Source: Ancylomarina euxina (GTDB lineage Bacteria; Bacteroidota; Bacteroidia; Bacteroidales; Marinifilaceae). Taken from it: 64,000 nt of DNA. A model generated the notes under the pieces. That model was given only the letters and a program-made list of their open reading frames with translations, searched no databases and had not been told where the DNA came from. The position numbers and the translations under genes are program-made. This document shows, in pieces, positions 26,201 through 34,454 of this stretch. Position 1 is the first letter of the stretch; each line of letters opens with the position of its first letter. The stretch lies in the NCBI RefSeq assembly GCF_003863355.1, contig NZ_QQWG01000008.1, forward strand, positions 124,001-188,000, given 5' to 3'.

Positions 26201-26877
26201 TCTGTTTTTCTAAAACCATCTGAAACGACAGTAACTTCTGACAATTGTTCTGCATCAGATAATAATACGATCTTCAACTCCTTCTGATCCTTCACCAAAA
26301 TCTCCTGAGATTTCATTCCAATAAAAGAGAAAACCAAAACGGTATTGGCAGGAACTTCTATAGTAAATTTCCCATCAAAATCGGTAGAAACTCCATTCGT
26401 GGTTCCCTTCTCCAAAACAGAAACACCAGGCAATGAAATTCCCTGATCATCCAAAACAACACCAGATATTTTTTGTTTCTGTTGTTGTTGCGTATTTGCA
26501 GGTGAATCCTCAGACTTAGAGATTTTTCGCAAGGTTACAGCCTTACTTTTGAACTCATATTCCAATTCACTGTCTTTTAAACAGCGATTCAAAACCGATT
26601 TTACGGTTTCTTCCTTAGCATCAACACTAAGTTCTTTTACATCTTTCACATCGGAAGAACTGTATAGAAATACCAAACCAGTCTGTTCATGGATCTCCCA
26701 CAACACCTGTTCCAATTCCGCACCTTCCATGTTTAATGTCACTTTTGCATCCTGAGCTAATGTATTTGCCGAAGCACTTAACACACTAAGGAACAGGAAA
26801 ACGGCGAGCATTTTCATAACTAGTAGTAGTTTAAACAGCCTCCTGGATCGGAAGCCATTATTCAAACATTTTTTCAT
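23221..26877 (-). CDS. SusC/RagA-family TonB-linked outer-membrane receptor with STN domain
   Basis: Barrel of the SusCD importer, powered by TonB. The 1218-residue protein has an extended signal region (about 1-42, ending ANTLAQ), then an STN domain (about 45-115, VTLNMEGAELEQVLWEIHEQ), the domain that passes signals to an anti-sigma factor. A carboxypeptidase-regulatory-like domain follows (about 134-212, ISGVVLDDQGISLPGVSVLE), then the plug (AQMLEGKAAGVSVQTVSG, KDASATAIYGARAMNGVIVI), and the barrel, ending TFTLKASF. The STN domain agrees with the adjacent ECF sigma/FecR pair: substrate binding should induce the locus by transenvelope signalling. Between fecR and this gene lies a hairpin that may limit read-through. 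Confidence 0.97.
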   Translation of the reverse strand: MKKCLNNGFRSRRLFKLLLVMKMLAVFLFLSVLSASANTLAQDAKVTLNMEGAELEQVLWEIHEQTGLVFLYSSSDVKDVKELSVDAKEETVKSVLNRCLKDSELEYEFKSKAVTLRKISKSEDSPANTQQQQKQKISGVVLDDQGISLPGVSVLEKGTTNGVSTDFDGKFTIEVPANTVLVFSFIGMKSQEILVKDQKELKIVLLSDAEQLSEVTVVSDGFRKTDRRLFTGSATSIKSEDAKVDGIVNVAQMLEGKAAGVSVQTVSGTFGTAPKIRVRGASSIYGDSKPLWVVDGVVLEDVVDVSPDDLSSGDATTLISSAVAGLNSDDIEKFEILKDASATAIYGARAMNGVIVITTKRGKTGVTKVSYSGEYTFRMKPSYSSYNIMNSREQMSVYRELEAKGWLNHAEISRQKDGGIYKKMYDMINSYDPTTGFGLENTPEARAKFLQKYEMANTDWFDVLFKNTITQNHSVSLSGGTDKSNFYFSTSYYGDKGWSIADKVDRYTINANGNVKINDKLKLGFLTAGSFRQQKAPGSVNRTEDPINGEYSRDFDINPFSYALNTSRAMRPYDDNGNLEYYRMNYAEFNILDEMKNNYLDLDVLDLKLQSNLDYTPIKGLDLSAVASIRYVKSTQEHKVLENSNMASAYRAADTYEIAKNNKFLFKDYEVPNSLPQVVLPKGGFYNRSDNTLLNYYFRGTANWNKIFDEIHIVNAFAGMEVKSADRKNSSFDGIGYQYERGGIPFINPDFVKQQLQNGYSYYGMEEYRDRYAAFFATASYSYAGKYTLNGTFRYDGSNKLGASTSARWLPTWNVSGQWNAKEEDFLKDNETISFLSFRGTYGLTASMGNAQNSTLVLMNKVTDRPYLSEQESQMYIDALENSELTWEKQYETNIGMDLGLFNNRVNISMDAYQRKGFDLIGFVKTSGIGGEFWKFANYADMKSHGIEFTLLTKNIKSDDFKWNTNFTFAYNHNEITNLKSFPKMISLLRDTGGPLEGGPVRGLYSIDYKGLNSEGLPTFINEEGDLTINDFDFQSNDIDHLKYEGSIDPSITGGLGNTFSYKNWKLNVFMTYQYGNKVRLYPEFKSQYSDLDAMPKEFFDRWMLAGDENITDIPTILSELKHNVNDRKAYNAYNMSTARVADGSFARMKEISLAYQLPKTFATNIGLSDLSLKVQGSNLFLIYSDKKLNGQDPEFLGSGGVAMPVPKQYTFTLKASF

Positions 26878-26937
26878 AACTTTGTAAAGATTTAGTTTAC
26901 ACTTAAATTCAATTTCTGTTTCTGCAGAAATATTTAG

Positions 26938-26963
26938 ACAGGAAATGTGACAGCATTTCCTGT
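26938..26963. terminator. hairpin between fecR and susC
   Basis: Perfect 10-bp stem ACAGGAAATG/CATTTCCTGT with loop TGACAG, directly after the fecR stop on the minus strand. There is no T-run in the minus direction, so it is at most an attenuating or protective hairpin between the regulatory and the uptake genes. Confidence 0.5.
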
Positions 26964-26964
26964 T

Positions 26965-28221
26965 TTATTTTTCACCAATTACAATGGTTCCACCATTGAT
27001 ATTAGCATCTACTTTATGGGTCAATTCAAACATCTCCATAATAGAACTGATGTCACTATTCCGATTAAAGTGTCCTCCAAAACGGAATTCCTTTACCGAT
27101 GGATTCGTATAAAAAACCTTTAGATCGTACCATCTGGACAATTCGATCATAATATCCTCCATTCGCTGATTTTTAAATAAGAAAACGCCCTCTCTCCACG
27201 AAGTAAACAAAACCACATTCACTTCCCTCATATCGATACTTCCCATTTTATCGTTCGTAACAGCCTGCTGACCTGGCTCCAATAAGATAGGTTCAGTCAT
27301 AAAACCTGAAGATTGTACCTTTACGCTCCCTTCCACCAAGGTTGTCTCAATATTCTCGTCCTCCTCATAAGCCTTTACATTAAAAGAAGTTCCAAGCACT
27401 TCAACTTTTGTTCCTAAAACATTCACTATAAAGGGATGTTTAGCATCTTTCTTAACCTCGAAATAGGCTTCCCCAGTCAATTTAACTTCTCTTGTCTTTC
27501 CTGAAAACTGAACAGGAAACTTCAAGGAGCTCATGGCATTTAAATGAACCTTCGTACCATCAGACAGAACTAACTTATAATCACTGCCCCTTGGAATATC
27601 CACTGTATTATACAAAGGCTTTCCCTTTATCTTTTCCTCACCTGCCTGATACTTTAAGTTCCCTTCTCCTTTTTCAATTTGGGTCCCATCCTTCTCTTTT
27701 AAGGCTGCGACCTTATAATCCTCAAGGCTCACCTTTCGTCCATCTGCTAAAGTCAACTGAGCTTGCGGTGCTTGCGGCTCATATTTTGCAAACTGCTCTT
27801 GCTGTTGTTGAGACAGATTAATTAAATCGTTGTATAAATAATAACCAACTCCTGCCAAAAACAGGGGGATAAATATCACTGCGGCATAGCGGAGGATAGT
27901 TTGGAATACAAACACCATTCTATTGGGATTTACTGCCTCATCAAAACGCTTCCACCCTTCCTCAACATTCACCTGATGAAAATCTTCATCCCAATTCAGA
28001 AAGCTCTTCTTATTCATTATTCTTGAATAAGCTTGACTATTCTCTGCGCTTTCATTCATCCAAGTATTCAATTCCTTCTTCTCATTATCATCCAGACCAA
28101 AATTCACTTCTTTGGCGATCAGCTGAGATATTCTTATATGATGGTCAATTCTATTCACTAGAAAATTTATTTTATTTGAATTGGACTTTTGTTCTCCATA
28201 CGAACCCTTCGCTCCAAACAT
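26965..28221 (-). CDS. FecR-family anti-sigma factor
   Basis: Inner-membrane protein that relays occupancy of the SusC STN domain to the ECF sigma factor. 418 residues: an N-terminal cytoplasmic part with the sigma-binding region (LDDNEKKELNTWMNESAENSQAY), one membrane helix near residue 110-130 (ILRYAAVIFIPLFLAGVGYYLY) and a periplasmic FecR domain (DIPRGSDYKLVLSDGTKVHLNAMS, about 210-310). It ends with a DUF4974-type region (VFLFKNQRMEDIMIELSRWYDLKV). Order and orientation (sigma, fecR, susC, susD) are the standard Bacteroidota arrangement. Confidence 0.95.
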   Translation of the reverse strand: MFGAKGSYGEQKSNSNKINFLVNRIDHHIRISQLIAKEVNFGLDDNEKKELNTWMNESAENSQAYSRIMNKKSFLNWDEDFHQVNVEEGWKRFDEAVNPNRMVFVFQTILRYAAVIFIPLFLAGVGYYLYNDLINLSQQQQEQFAKYEPQAPQAQLTLADGRKVSLEDYKVAALKEKDGTQIEKGEGNLKYQAGEEKIKGKPLYNTVDIPRGSDYKLVLSDGTKVHLNAMSSLKFPVQFSGKTREVKLTGEAYFEVKKDAKHPFIVNVLGTKVEVLGTSFNVKAYEEDENIETTLVEGSVKVQSSGFMTEPILLEPGQQAVTNDKMGSIDMREVNVVLFTSWREGVFLFKNQRMEDIMIELSRWYDLKVFYTNPSVKEFRFGGHFNRNSDISSIMEMFELTHKVDANINGGTIVIGEK

Positions 28222-28275
28222 TATACAACTAAAACAACTCAGAAATAAAAGGGGGTGGGATGCAATTTATTTTTT

Positions 28276-28312
28276 TCAAAAAAAAATGTCAGAGCCCACA
28301 TGAACTCCGACA
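28276..28312 (-). terminator. terminator between the ECF sigma gene and fecR
   Basis: On the minus strand TGTCGGAG pairs with CTCTGACA (with a G-T wobble, only an A-C mismatch on the other strand) and is followed by a run of nine T. It separates sigma from fecR transcription at least in part. Confidence 0.75.
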
Positions 28313-28349
28313 TCAGTTTGTGATTTAGATCTAAAAACAGGCGTTCTCA

Positions 28350-28865
28350 TCAAAAAAAACCAGTTAGGATCAACAAAAAAACAACAACATTTTTCAATTG
28401 TAAACGAAGTAAGCGATAAGCATTCGCTTTAACCGACTTTACTGTATTGATAGATATCTTTAGCCGAAGGGCAATCTCAGGATTTTTAAGACCTTTCATA
28501 CTCATTTGAACCACACGTTTTCCTTGGGATGGTAAAACTTCGATGGCTTTATGAATTTCATAATAGGTTTCTTCCTCGAGAATAGTATCTCTAAAGAATA
28601 ACTCAGTATTCATAGCTTGGATTCCATAATCCAATACTTTTTTGTGATGCTTGATATAGTTCAAACAAGAGTTTCGAGTCACCATATATAGAAAACCCTT
28701 TATGGCATTTTCATTATCAAATGCCTCCTTTCCCTTCCATAATTTAATAAAAGCCTCCTGAGCCATGTCTGCAGCGATATCTCTATCATCAACATACTTG
28801 TTGGCAAACAGACATAAACTGGAATAGAAGCTTTCAAAAAATGGTTTAAATTCCTTTCTCTTCAC
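28350..28865 (-). CDS. ECF RNA polymerase sigma factor (SusCD-linked)
   Basis: A 171-residue sigma-70 family protein of the extracytoplasmic-function type. Region 2 contains DIAADMAQEAFIKLWKGKEAF and AIKGFLYMVTRNSCLNYIKHHK. Region 4 contains LPSQGKRVVQMSMKGLKNPEIALRLKISINTVKSV with the helix-turn-helix. The C-terminus (LLRLQLKNVVVFLLILTGFF) is hydrophobic, which is common in this group. The start is a GTG; no in-frame ATG lies upstream before a stop. It should direct transcription of the susC operon when released by the downstream FecR protein. Confidence 0.92.
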   Translation of the reverse strand: MKRKEFKPFFESFYSSLCLFANKYVDDRDIAADMAQEAFIKLWKGKEAFDNENAIKGFLYMVTRNSCLNYIKHHKKVLDYGIQAMNTELFFRDTILEEETYYEIHKAIEVLPSQGKRVVQMSMKGLKNPEIALRLKISINTVKSVKANAYRLLRLQLKNVVVFLLILTGFF

Positions 28866-28901
28866 TTGGCTATCGTTTTGGGTTAAAAACTCTATGAGTA
28901 C

Positions 28902-29105
28902 ATGGAAGAATTAGGGACTTCCCAAATACTGTACTCCAAAACTATCAACCGCGAACAGGATAAGCTAATTTACAGGCTAGACAAAAGGGGTCACGACACT
29001 TTTTATCGCATAGACAAAAGGGGTCGCAAATCAGAATCATTAGATTTCATGGGGCTTTTCAGCTATTGGCTAGAACAAAAAGAATATGATTTATTGAGAA
29101 GATAA
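28902..29105 (+). CDS. possible small basic protein with an internal repeat
   Basis: A 67-residue ORF with an ATG start, divergent from the ECF sigma gene with only 36 nt between starts. It contains two copies of DKRG in YRLDKRGHDTFYRIDKRGRK; the DNA repeats TAGACAAAAGGGGTC exactly 30 nt apart. The end, FSYWLEQKEYDLLRR, looks protein-like. No homologous family is recognised. The sigma promoter would have to lie inside it, and the DNA repeat may be regulatory rather than coding, so I keep confidence low. Confidence 0.3.
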   Translation: MEELGTSQILYSKTINREQDKLIYRLDKRGHDTFYRIDKRGRKSESLDFMGLFSYWLEQKEYDLLRR

Positions 29106-29432
29106 ATTGAAAATAATTCAACCATCAGCTATTTAAATTCCACTCACACATCTTATATTTTTTAAAGGTTCTAGTCATCTTAAATGATTCAAACTATTCT
29201 TGTCTCTAGTTAATACAATCACCGTAACAAGTTTGAATCAGTACTGGGTTTTTCCAGACTTATTCCAAACATGATCCAGACTTGTTCCGATCTTGATATA
29301 GACTTAAGTAGATTCTAGCTTTAAATGATGTCATTTCAGTGATCACAAAAAATCACAGAAGAATATAGTATAAAACAAATGTGCTCACTATGAATGGGAA
29401 AAGACTAGCATCATCTCTCAGAAGATTTGATT
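29106..29432. other. intergenic region holding a short tandem array
   Basis: 327 nt without a gene. The visible structure is the 11-nt-period array at 29252-29306; the rest is AT-rich with nothing I can name. Confidence 0.6.
29252..29306 (+). repeat. degenerate tandem array, five 11-nt units
   Basis: Units start at exact 11-nt spacing (29252, 29263, 29274, 29285, 29296): TTCCAGACTTA, TTCCAAACATG, ATCCAGACTTG, TTCCGATCTTG, ATATAGACTTA. One unit per helical turn. Confidence 0.65.
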
Positions 29433-31295
29433 TTAAAAATTACTAAGGAATTCAAAGAGATTATCAGTGGAGCTCAATTCTAATTTTTTCCTTAATCGAT
29501 ATCGACGTTTTTCAATCGCATTAACTGAAAGATTTAGAATTCTTGCAATTTCTTTAGCATCTAAATTCAACCTCAGGTAAGCACAGAATCTCAAATCATT
29601 TGCATTTAAATCGGTAAATTTATCAACCAAGCGCTTAAAGAAATCCTGATGAACTTCCTCGAAGTGCATTTTAAACATCTCCCAATCCTGATCCAAATTA
29701 ATGTTACCCTCTATCTCCTTAATCAATCTTTTTAATGAAGCTTTCACATTATCTTTATCAGATGCTAAGACAGCTTCAACAGATTTTTTGAGACTATCAA
29801 GCGTTTCATTTTTACTGACAACATGCAAGGCATTTGCTGCTAATTCTCGTTCTTTATGCTTTAAATCTTCTTTATATTTCAATTGCTTTAAACGATTTAT
29901 CTCTTGATTAGCCAACATTTCATCCTGCAATCTTAAATTCTCAAGGTCTTTTTCCCTTTTCTCCGAATCCATTTTTTCAAGAGCCAATTTATCCATTAAA
30001 TTAACCTGTTCAAGCAATAAATTTTTCCTTTTAAGATTAAGCTGTTTTAAATGCAAAACCCTAAGAATCAAAAAAGAAATAATCAACAAGCCAAGAATCA
30101 GAATGATCTGATTTCTTTTCTGAATTCTCATCTTTAATTGCAATAATTCGATCTCTTCCTCTTTCTTCTCCGTTTCGTATTTTATCTGAAGTTCATTGAT
30201 TTGCTTTTGAGTTTGTTCATTGTAGATTTCATCTCTATAGGCCATAAACTGCTTCGTATTTTCAAGAGCCTTCTGATAATTCCCCTGTAGAGTATAAACC
30301 TTGGCTATTCCAGCATAACAATCTTTAAGGCTAGTCTTATTCAGATCTTTCAAAGCAATCTTTTGTGCTTTTTCAAAAAAGAACAAAGCCTTTTCCAATT
30401 TATTTTCATTTACAAAATACTCCCCAATATTAATAGATGAAGATATGATTCCACTCGCGTAATTATTTTGTTCAGAAATTTCAAGTGCTTTATTGTAGTC
30501 AGCAAGAGCTTCTTTTCTTTTATTCAACTTAAGATAAATCACACCTCTATTATTCAAGGTAGAGGTAAGCATCAAATTATTACCAGACTCTATGAAAAAG
30601 GGTATCGCCTTATCCAAATACTGAAATCCTTTTTCGTACTCACCAATCTCATCATAAATATTAGCAATATTTACCGAGGTTAGCGCAAAATGAAACGAAT
30701 CCTGCTCTTTTTCATAGATTTCCAGAAGCTTATAAAATAATTCCAAAGCCTTTTCGTGATTCTTATAAATGGAATAGATAATGGCAATATTGTTCTTCAT
30801 TCCAATTACCCGCTTCTTATAGTCAATTTCTTCAGCTTTTTTTAAGGCTTTAAAATAAAAGGACTGAGCCTCTTCGTAGCTACTCATATTGAAATAGGTA
30901 ATGCCAATTTCGTTCCAGGAATCAACCAAACCTTTCCCATCATTTTCACGATCAGCAATTCCTGCGGCCTCTTTGAAATGTTGCAAGCCTTCAAAATAGT
31001 TGCCTAAATTTGAATCCTCTCTACCTAGAAAAATCAATGCTTTAACCTGAGATCGGGGACGATTTAACTTTTGAGATAGCTTTAAAGCTTCCTCTGCATA
31101 AGCCATACACTTCTCAGAATCTTTCTCAACCAGTTCCTCACAAAGTTTTAATAAGAGTTCCAGCTTCTCATCACCATCAACAATCATTAACCGATTTTCC
31201 AGGCTATCGACTTTCCCCTCATCAATAAGAATCACATTTTCAGTGAAAGATGATACAGATAAAAAAACAAGTAAAAAGGTCAGTAGAATTCTCAT
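29433..31295 (-). CDS. TPR-containing membrane regulator with C-terminal LuxR-like HTH
   Basis: A 620-residue protein with a signal-like N-terminus (MRILLTFLLVFLSVSSF) followed by about seven to eight TPR repeats (roughly 45-360; for example ALELFYKLLEIYEKEQDSFH and ALADYNKALEISEQNNYASG). A membrane helix near 395-413 (IILILGLLIISFLILRVLHL) and a charged coiled coil (about 415-490) come next. The end is a helix-turn-helix region, LRLNLDAKEIARILNLSVNAIEKRRYRLRKKL. This layout is a common Bacteroidota one-component regulator with periplasmic TPRs and a cytoplasmic DNA-binding domain. It is divergent from the TonB receptor operon at 31505, which it may control. Confidence 0.88.
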   Translation of the reverse strand: MRILLTFLLVFLSVSSFTENVILIDEGKVDSLENRLMIVDGDEKLELLLKLCEELVEKDSEKCMAYAEEALKLSQKLNRPRSQVKALIFLGREDSNLGNYFEGLQHFKEAAGIADRENDGKGLVDSWNEIGITYFNMSSYEEAQSFYFKALKKAEEIDYKKRVIGMKNNIAIIYSIYKNHEKALELFYKLLEIYEKEQDSFHFALTSVNIANIYDEIGEYEKGFQYLDKAIPFFIESGNNLMLTSTLNNRGVIYLKLNKRKEALADYNKALEISEQNNYASGIISSSINIGEYFVNENKLEKALFFFEKAQKIALKDLNKTSLKDCYAGIAKVYTLQGNYQKALENTKQFMAYRDEIYNEQTQKQINELQIKYETEKKEEEIELLQLKMRIQKRNQIILILGLLIISFLILRVLHLKQLNLKRKNLLLEQVNLMDKLALEKMDSEKREKDLENLRLQDEMLANQEINRLKQLKYKEDLKHKERELAANALHVVSKNETLDSLKKSVEAVLASDKDNVKASLKRLIKEIEGNINLDQDWEMFKMHFEEVHQDFFKRLVDKFTDLNANDLRFCAYLRLNLDAKEIARILNLSVNAIEKRRYRLRKKLELSSTDNLFEFLSNF

Positions 31296-31504
31296 AGGGG
31301 ACTAGGTTTATGAACATCCCAAATATAGAACTTTAATTTACTTTTTAAAAAAGAAGAAAGTCCAGCAGGATAACAGGACTTTAAAAGGCCTTGATTTTCA
31401 TATGACAATTCAGTAACAGAATTCAACAAGTCGGAAACTATTCTTTTTTAATGAGCCCTGCGAAAGGCAATTTTGTAAGTGTTAATCATCAATACTTATA
31501 TCGC

Positions 31505-33664
31505 ATGTTACGAACCACTTTAGTATTCTTCATTCTGCTTACAACTCAATTTCTATCTGCACAAGGCCAAATCAGTGGCAGGGTTTGCGATAAAAAAGGA
31601 AATCCAGTTCCCGGTGCCAATGTTTACATCGACAAAAGCTACGATGGAGCTTCAACAGATGCAAATGGTACCTTTAATTTCAAAAGCAATACATCTGGTA
31701 AGCAGACATTGGTGGTATCCTGCATTGGATTTGTCACAACCAAACTAAGCAAGGATGTAAAGGAAATGCAAAATCTGCAAATCCGCCTTAAAGAATCGGT
31801 GAATTCTTTAAATGCAGTGATGATTACCGCAGGAACATTTAGCGCTGGGGATAATACAAAGATATCGGTACTTAAACCTCTCGATGTTGTCACAACAGCC
31901 GGTGCTGCGGGCAATTATATTGCTGCGTTTAAAACCTTACCCGGCACAGCAACCGTAGGCGAAAGCGGCGAATTATTTATACGTGGGGGCAACAGTTACG
32001 AATCGCAAACCTTTATAGATGGGATGAGAGTATTTAAACCTTATACAGCCTCGGCCAAGAACAATCCTTCAAGGGCTCGCTACTCCCCCATGCTTTTTAA
32101 AGGCACGACTTTTAGCACGGGTGGCTATTCGGCAGAGTACGGGCAGGCTCTTTCGGGGGTACTCCTATTAGACACTAAGGACACTCCTATTGAAGAGAGC
32201 AGCGAAATATCTATCATGTCTGTTGGTGCTGGTTTTGGGCAGGTGATTAAAAAGGAAAAAGATGCCTTAACGGTAAACGCCTCATACACTAATCTTGCTC
32301 CTTACAACAAACTAAATGCTTCGAAGCAAGAGTGGGAAAAATTGCCAGAAAAAATATCAGGCGAAGCCGTTTATCGTCACCAATTTAACAAGGGCCTTTT
32401 AAAATTCTATACGGCTTACCATCATACTCAATTCCACATCCTACAAAAGGACATTGATTATCTTGAAAAGCTGAGCTATAATACAAAAGAGAAGGATCTT
32501 TATTTTAACACATCGTATAATGGCTCGATATCAGAAACTTGCTTGCTAAAAGCTGGTGCCAGTTACTCTAACAATCACAATAAAGAAAAGATAGACTCTA
32601 TCAGCATCAGTAATAAAGAAAAAAACGGACACGTCAAGTTTAAGTTGAAACACATTCCTAATGAGAATATAAAATTGAGCATGGGTGCTGAGTATTTTTT
32701 TACTGTTGCCAATAAGACGATCAGCCTATCGAATTCTGCCTGGGAACAAAATTACAATCTGAAAAATCAGCTCGCGGCTATATTTACTGAGTCAAATATT
32801 CTTTTTACAAAAAATACGGCACTTACAGTTGGCTTGAGAGGAGAATACGCCGATTATAGCGAATCGTTTCATTTATCACCGAGAATCTCTGTCGGTCAAA
32901 AAGTAAGTGAGCATGGTCAGCTGTCGTTTGCTTGGGGAGAATTCTATCAATTGCCTCAGAACAGGAATCTACAGCTTAGCCAAAGCCTAAAGGAAGAGAA
33001 GAGTCAACACTATCTCTTTAATTACCATTACAATAATGATAAACGAATTTTGAGAGCTGAGTTGTATTATAAAAAATATGCCGACTTGATGAAATACGAG
33101 ATGATCGATAACAGCTCCCCATCGAATTTTAACAATACAGGATCTGGCTATGCCCGAGGTTTGGACTTATATTGGAAAGACGAAAAGACTTTTAAAAACT
33201 TTGAATACTGGATTTCGTACTCCTACCTCGATACTGAGAGAGATGACAAGGATTTTCCAGAAAAAGCAGCAAGTAATTTTAGCAACAAGCACAACTTATC
33301 GATAGTCGGTAAGTATTGGGTAGAGAAGTTGCGCTCGCTAATTGGGATAAGCTACAACTTTGCTAGTGGCAGACCCTATAACGACCCTAACTCGGACAAG
33401 TTTATGAGTAAGAAGACCAAAAGCTACACTAACTTAAGCCTTAACTGGTCGTGGCTGATTTCGCAACAAACCATTTTTTATTGCTCGGCCACCAATATAC
33501 TCGGTCATAATAATATTTACAATTACGATTATAGCAATAAGCCCAATTCTGAAGGACAATACAACCGACAAGCCATTCCCCCCGATACCAAACATTTCTT
33601 TTTTGCGGGCTTATTCATTACCATCAGTAAGAACAAAAATAAGAATCAACTGAAGAATCTATAA
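31505..33664 (+). CDS. TonB-dependent outer-membrane receptor with carboxypeptidase-like N-terminal domain
   Basis: The 719-residue receptor begins at ATG 31505 (MLRTTLVFFILLTTQFLSAQG, a good signal peptide); the track start at 31451 adds 18 residues that would spoil the signal. After cleavage comes a carboxypeptidase-D-regulatory-like domain (QISGRVCDKKGNPVPGANVY, about 20-105), then the plug (LFIRGGNSYESQTFIDGMRV) and the barrel. It is much smaller than SusC proteins, lacks an STN domain and has no SusD partner, which points to a small ligand such as a metal chelate or cofactor. The downstream TPR protein, sensor kinase and LytTR regulator are closely spaced and probably co-transcribed with it. 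Confidence 0.92.
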   Translation: MLRTTLVFFILLTTQFLSAQGQISGRVCDKKGNPVPGANVYIDKSYDGASTDANGTFNFKSNTSGKQTLVVSCIGFVTTKLSKDVKEMQNLQIRLKESVNSLNAVMITAGTFSAGDNTKISVLKPLDVVTTAGAAGNYIAAFKTLPGTATVGESGELFIRGGNSYESQTFIDGMRVFKPYTASAKNNPSRARYSPMLFKGTTFSTGGYSAEYGQALSGVLLLDTKDTPIEESSEISIMSVGAGFGQVIKKEKDALTVNASYTNLAPYNKLNASKQEWEKLPEKISGEAVYRHQFNKGLLKFYTAYHHTQFHILQKDIDYLEKLSYNTKEKDLYFNTSYNGSISETCLLKAGASYSNNHNKEKIDSISISNKEKNGHVKFKLKHIPNENIKLSMGAEYFFTVANKTISLSNSAWEQNYNLKNQLAAIFTESNILFTKNTALTVGLRGEYADYSESFHLSPRISVGQKVSEHGQLSFAWGEFYQLPQNRNLQLSQSLKEEKSQHYLFNYHYNNDKRILRAELYYKKYADLMKYEMIDNSSPSNFNNTGSGYARGLDLYWKDEKTFKNFEYWISYSYLDTERDDKDFPEKAASNFSNKHNLSIVGKYWVEKLRSLIGISYNFASGRPYNDPNSDKFMSKKTKSYTNLSLNWSWLISQQTIFYCSATNILGHNNIYNYDYSNKPNSEGQYNRQAIPPDTKHFFFAGLFITISKNKNKNQLKNL

Positions 33665-33821
33665 TAAACAGGACTCCCGCTTAAGAATAAAAAAGATTGG
33701 TACAAATAGTATCTAGTCCCAATATACCATTCAGCAGTATAAATCAACAGTTGGGTCAATTTCTTTTTGAACTCCATTTTGCATTCAACAATTTTACTCT
33801 CTCAAACTAAAAAAGAATATC

Positions 33822-34454
33822 ATGAAAAAAATCGTACTTTTTATTTTGCTAATAAGCAGTCAAATTTTAATCAGTTCAGCACAAAACAGCTATGAAAAAG
33901 GAATGAGTCAAGCTCTGCAGTTATGGGGCAACACTAAACCCATGGAGGCTATAGCTCTATTCGAACGAATTGCTTCCAACGAGAAAGAAAACTGGCTTCC
34001 CAATTATTATATCGGATTGATATCTGCAACACAGGTGCTTTCAGGAAGAGAAAAAGAGCAAGCCTCTGCCTTACTTGAACAAGCTCAAGAAAGTCTGAAT
34101 AAGGCAAAGAAACAATCAAGTAATAACTCAGAACTTTTCTGTTTACAAGCACTAATCAATACGGCATGGGTTACTTTAGATCAGATGAATAATGGACAAA
34201 AATTATCGGCCTCAATCATGAAAGATTACCGAACAGCCATACAATTAGACACCAATAATCCACGTCCACTTTATTTATTAGCCGAATATCAAATCAATAT
34301 GGCGAAACTCTTCGGACAAGACACTAAACCCTTTTATGAGATGATTCAATCATCATTAAAAAAGTTTGATAACTTTAAAGCACCTTCAGCATTTTATCCA
34401 AGGTGGGGGAGAAATAGAGCTGAACAATTATTAATTGGAAAAAATGCAAACTAG
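33822..34454 (+). CDS. secreted TPR-like protein of the TonB receptor operon
   Basis: A 210-residue protein with a signal peptide (MKKIVLFILLISSQILISSAQN). The mature part is all helical with TPR-like spacing (MEAIALFERIASNEKENWLPNYYIGLI; ALLEQAQESLNKAKKQSSNN; DYRTAIQLDTNNPRPLYLLAEYQ). No catalytic motif is present. It is probably a periplasmic scaffold linking the TonB receptor to the sensor kinase encoded next. Its stop codon overlaps the kinase start region by 11 nt, indicating translational coupling. Confidence 0.8.
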   Translation: MKKIVLFILLISSQILISSAQNSYEKGMSQALQLWGNTKPMEAIALFERIASNEKENWLPNYYIGLISATQVLSGREKEQASALLEQAQESLNKAKKQSSNNSELFCLQALINTAWVTLDQMNNGQKLSASIMKDYRTAIQLDTNNPRPLYLLAEYQINMAKLFGQDTKPFYEMIQSSLKKFDNFKAPSAFYPRWGRNRAEQLLIGKNAN

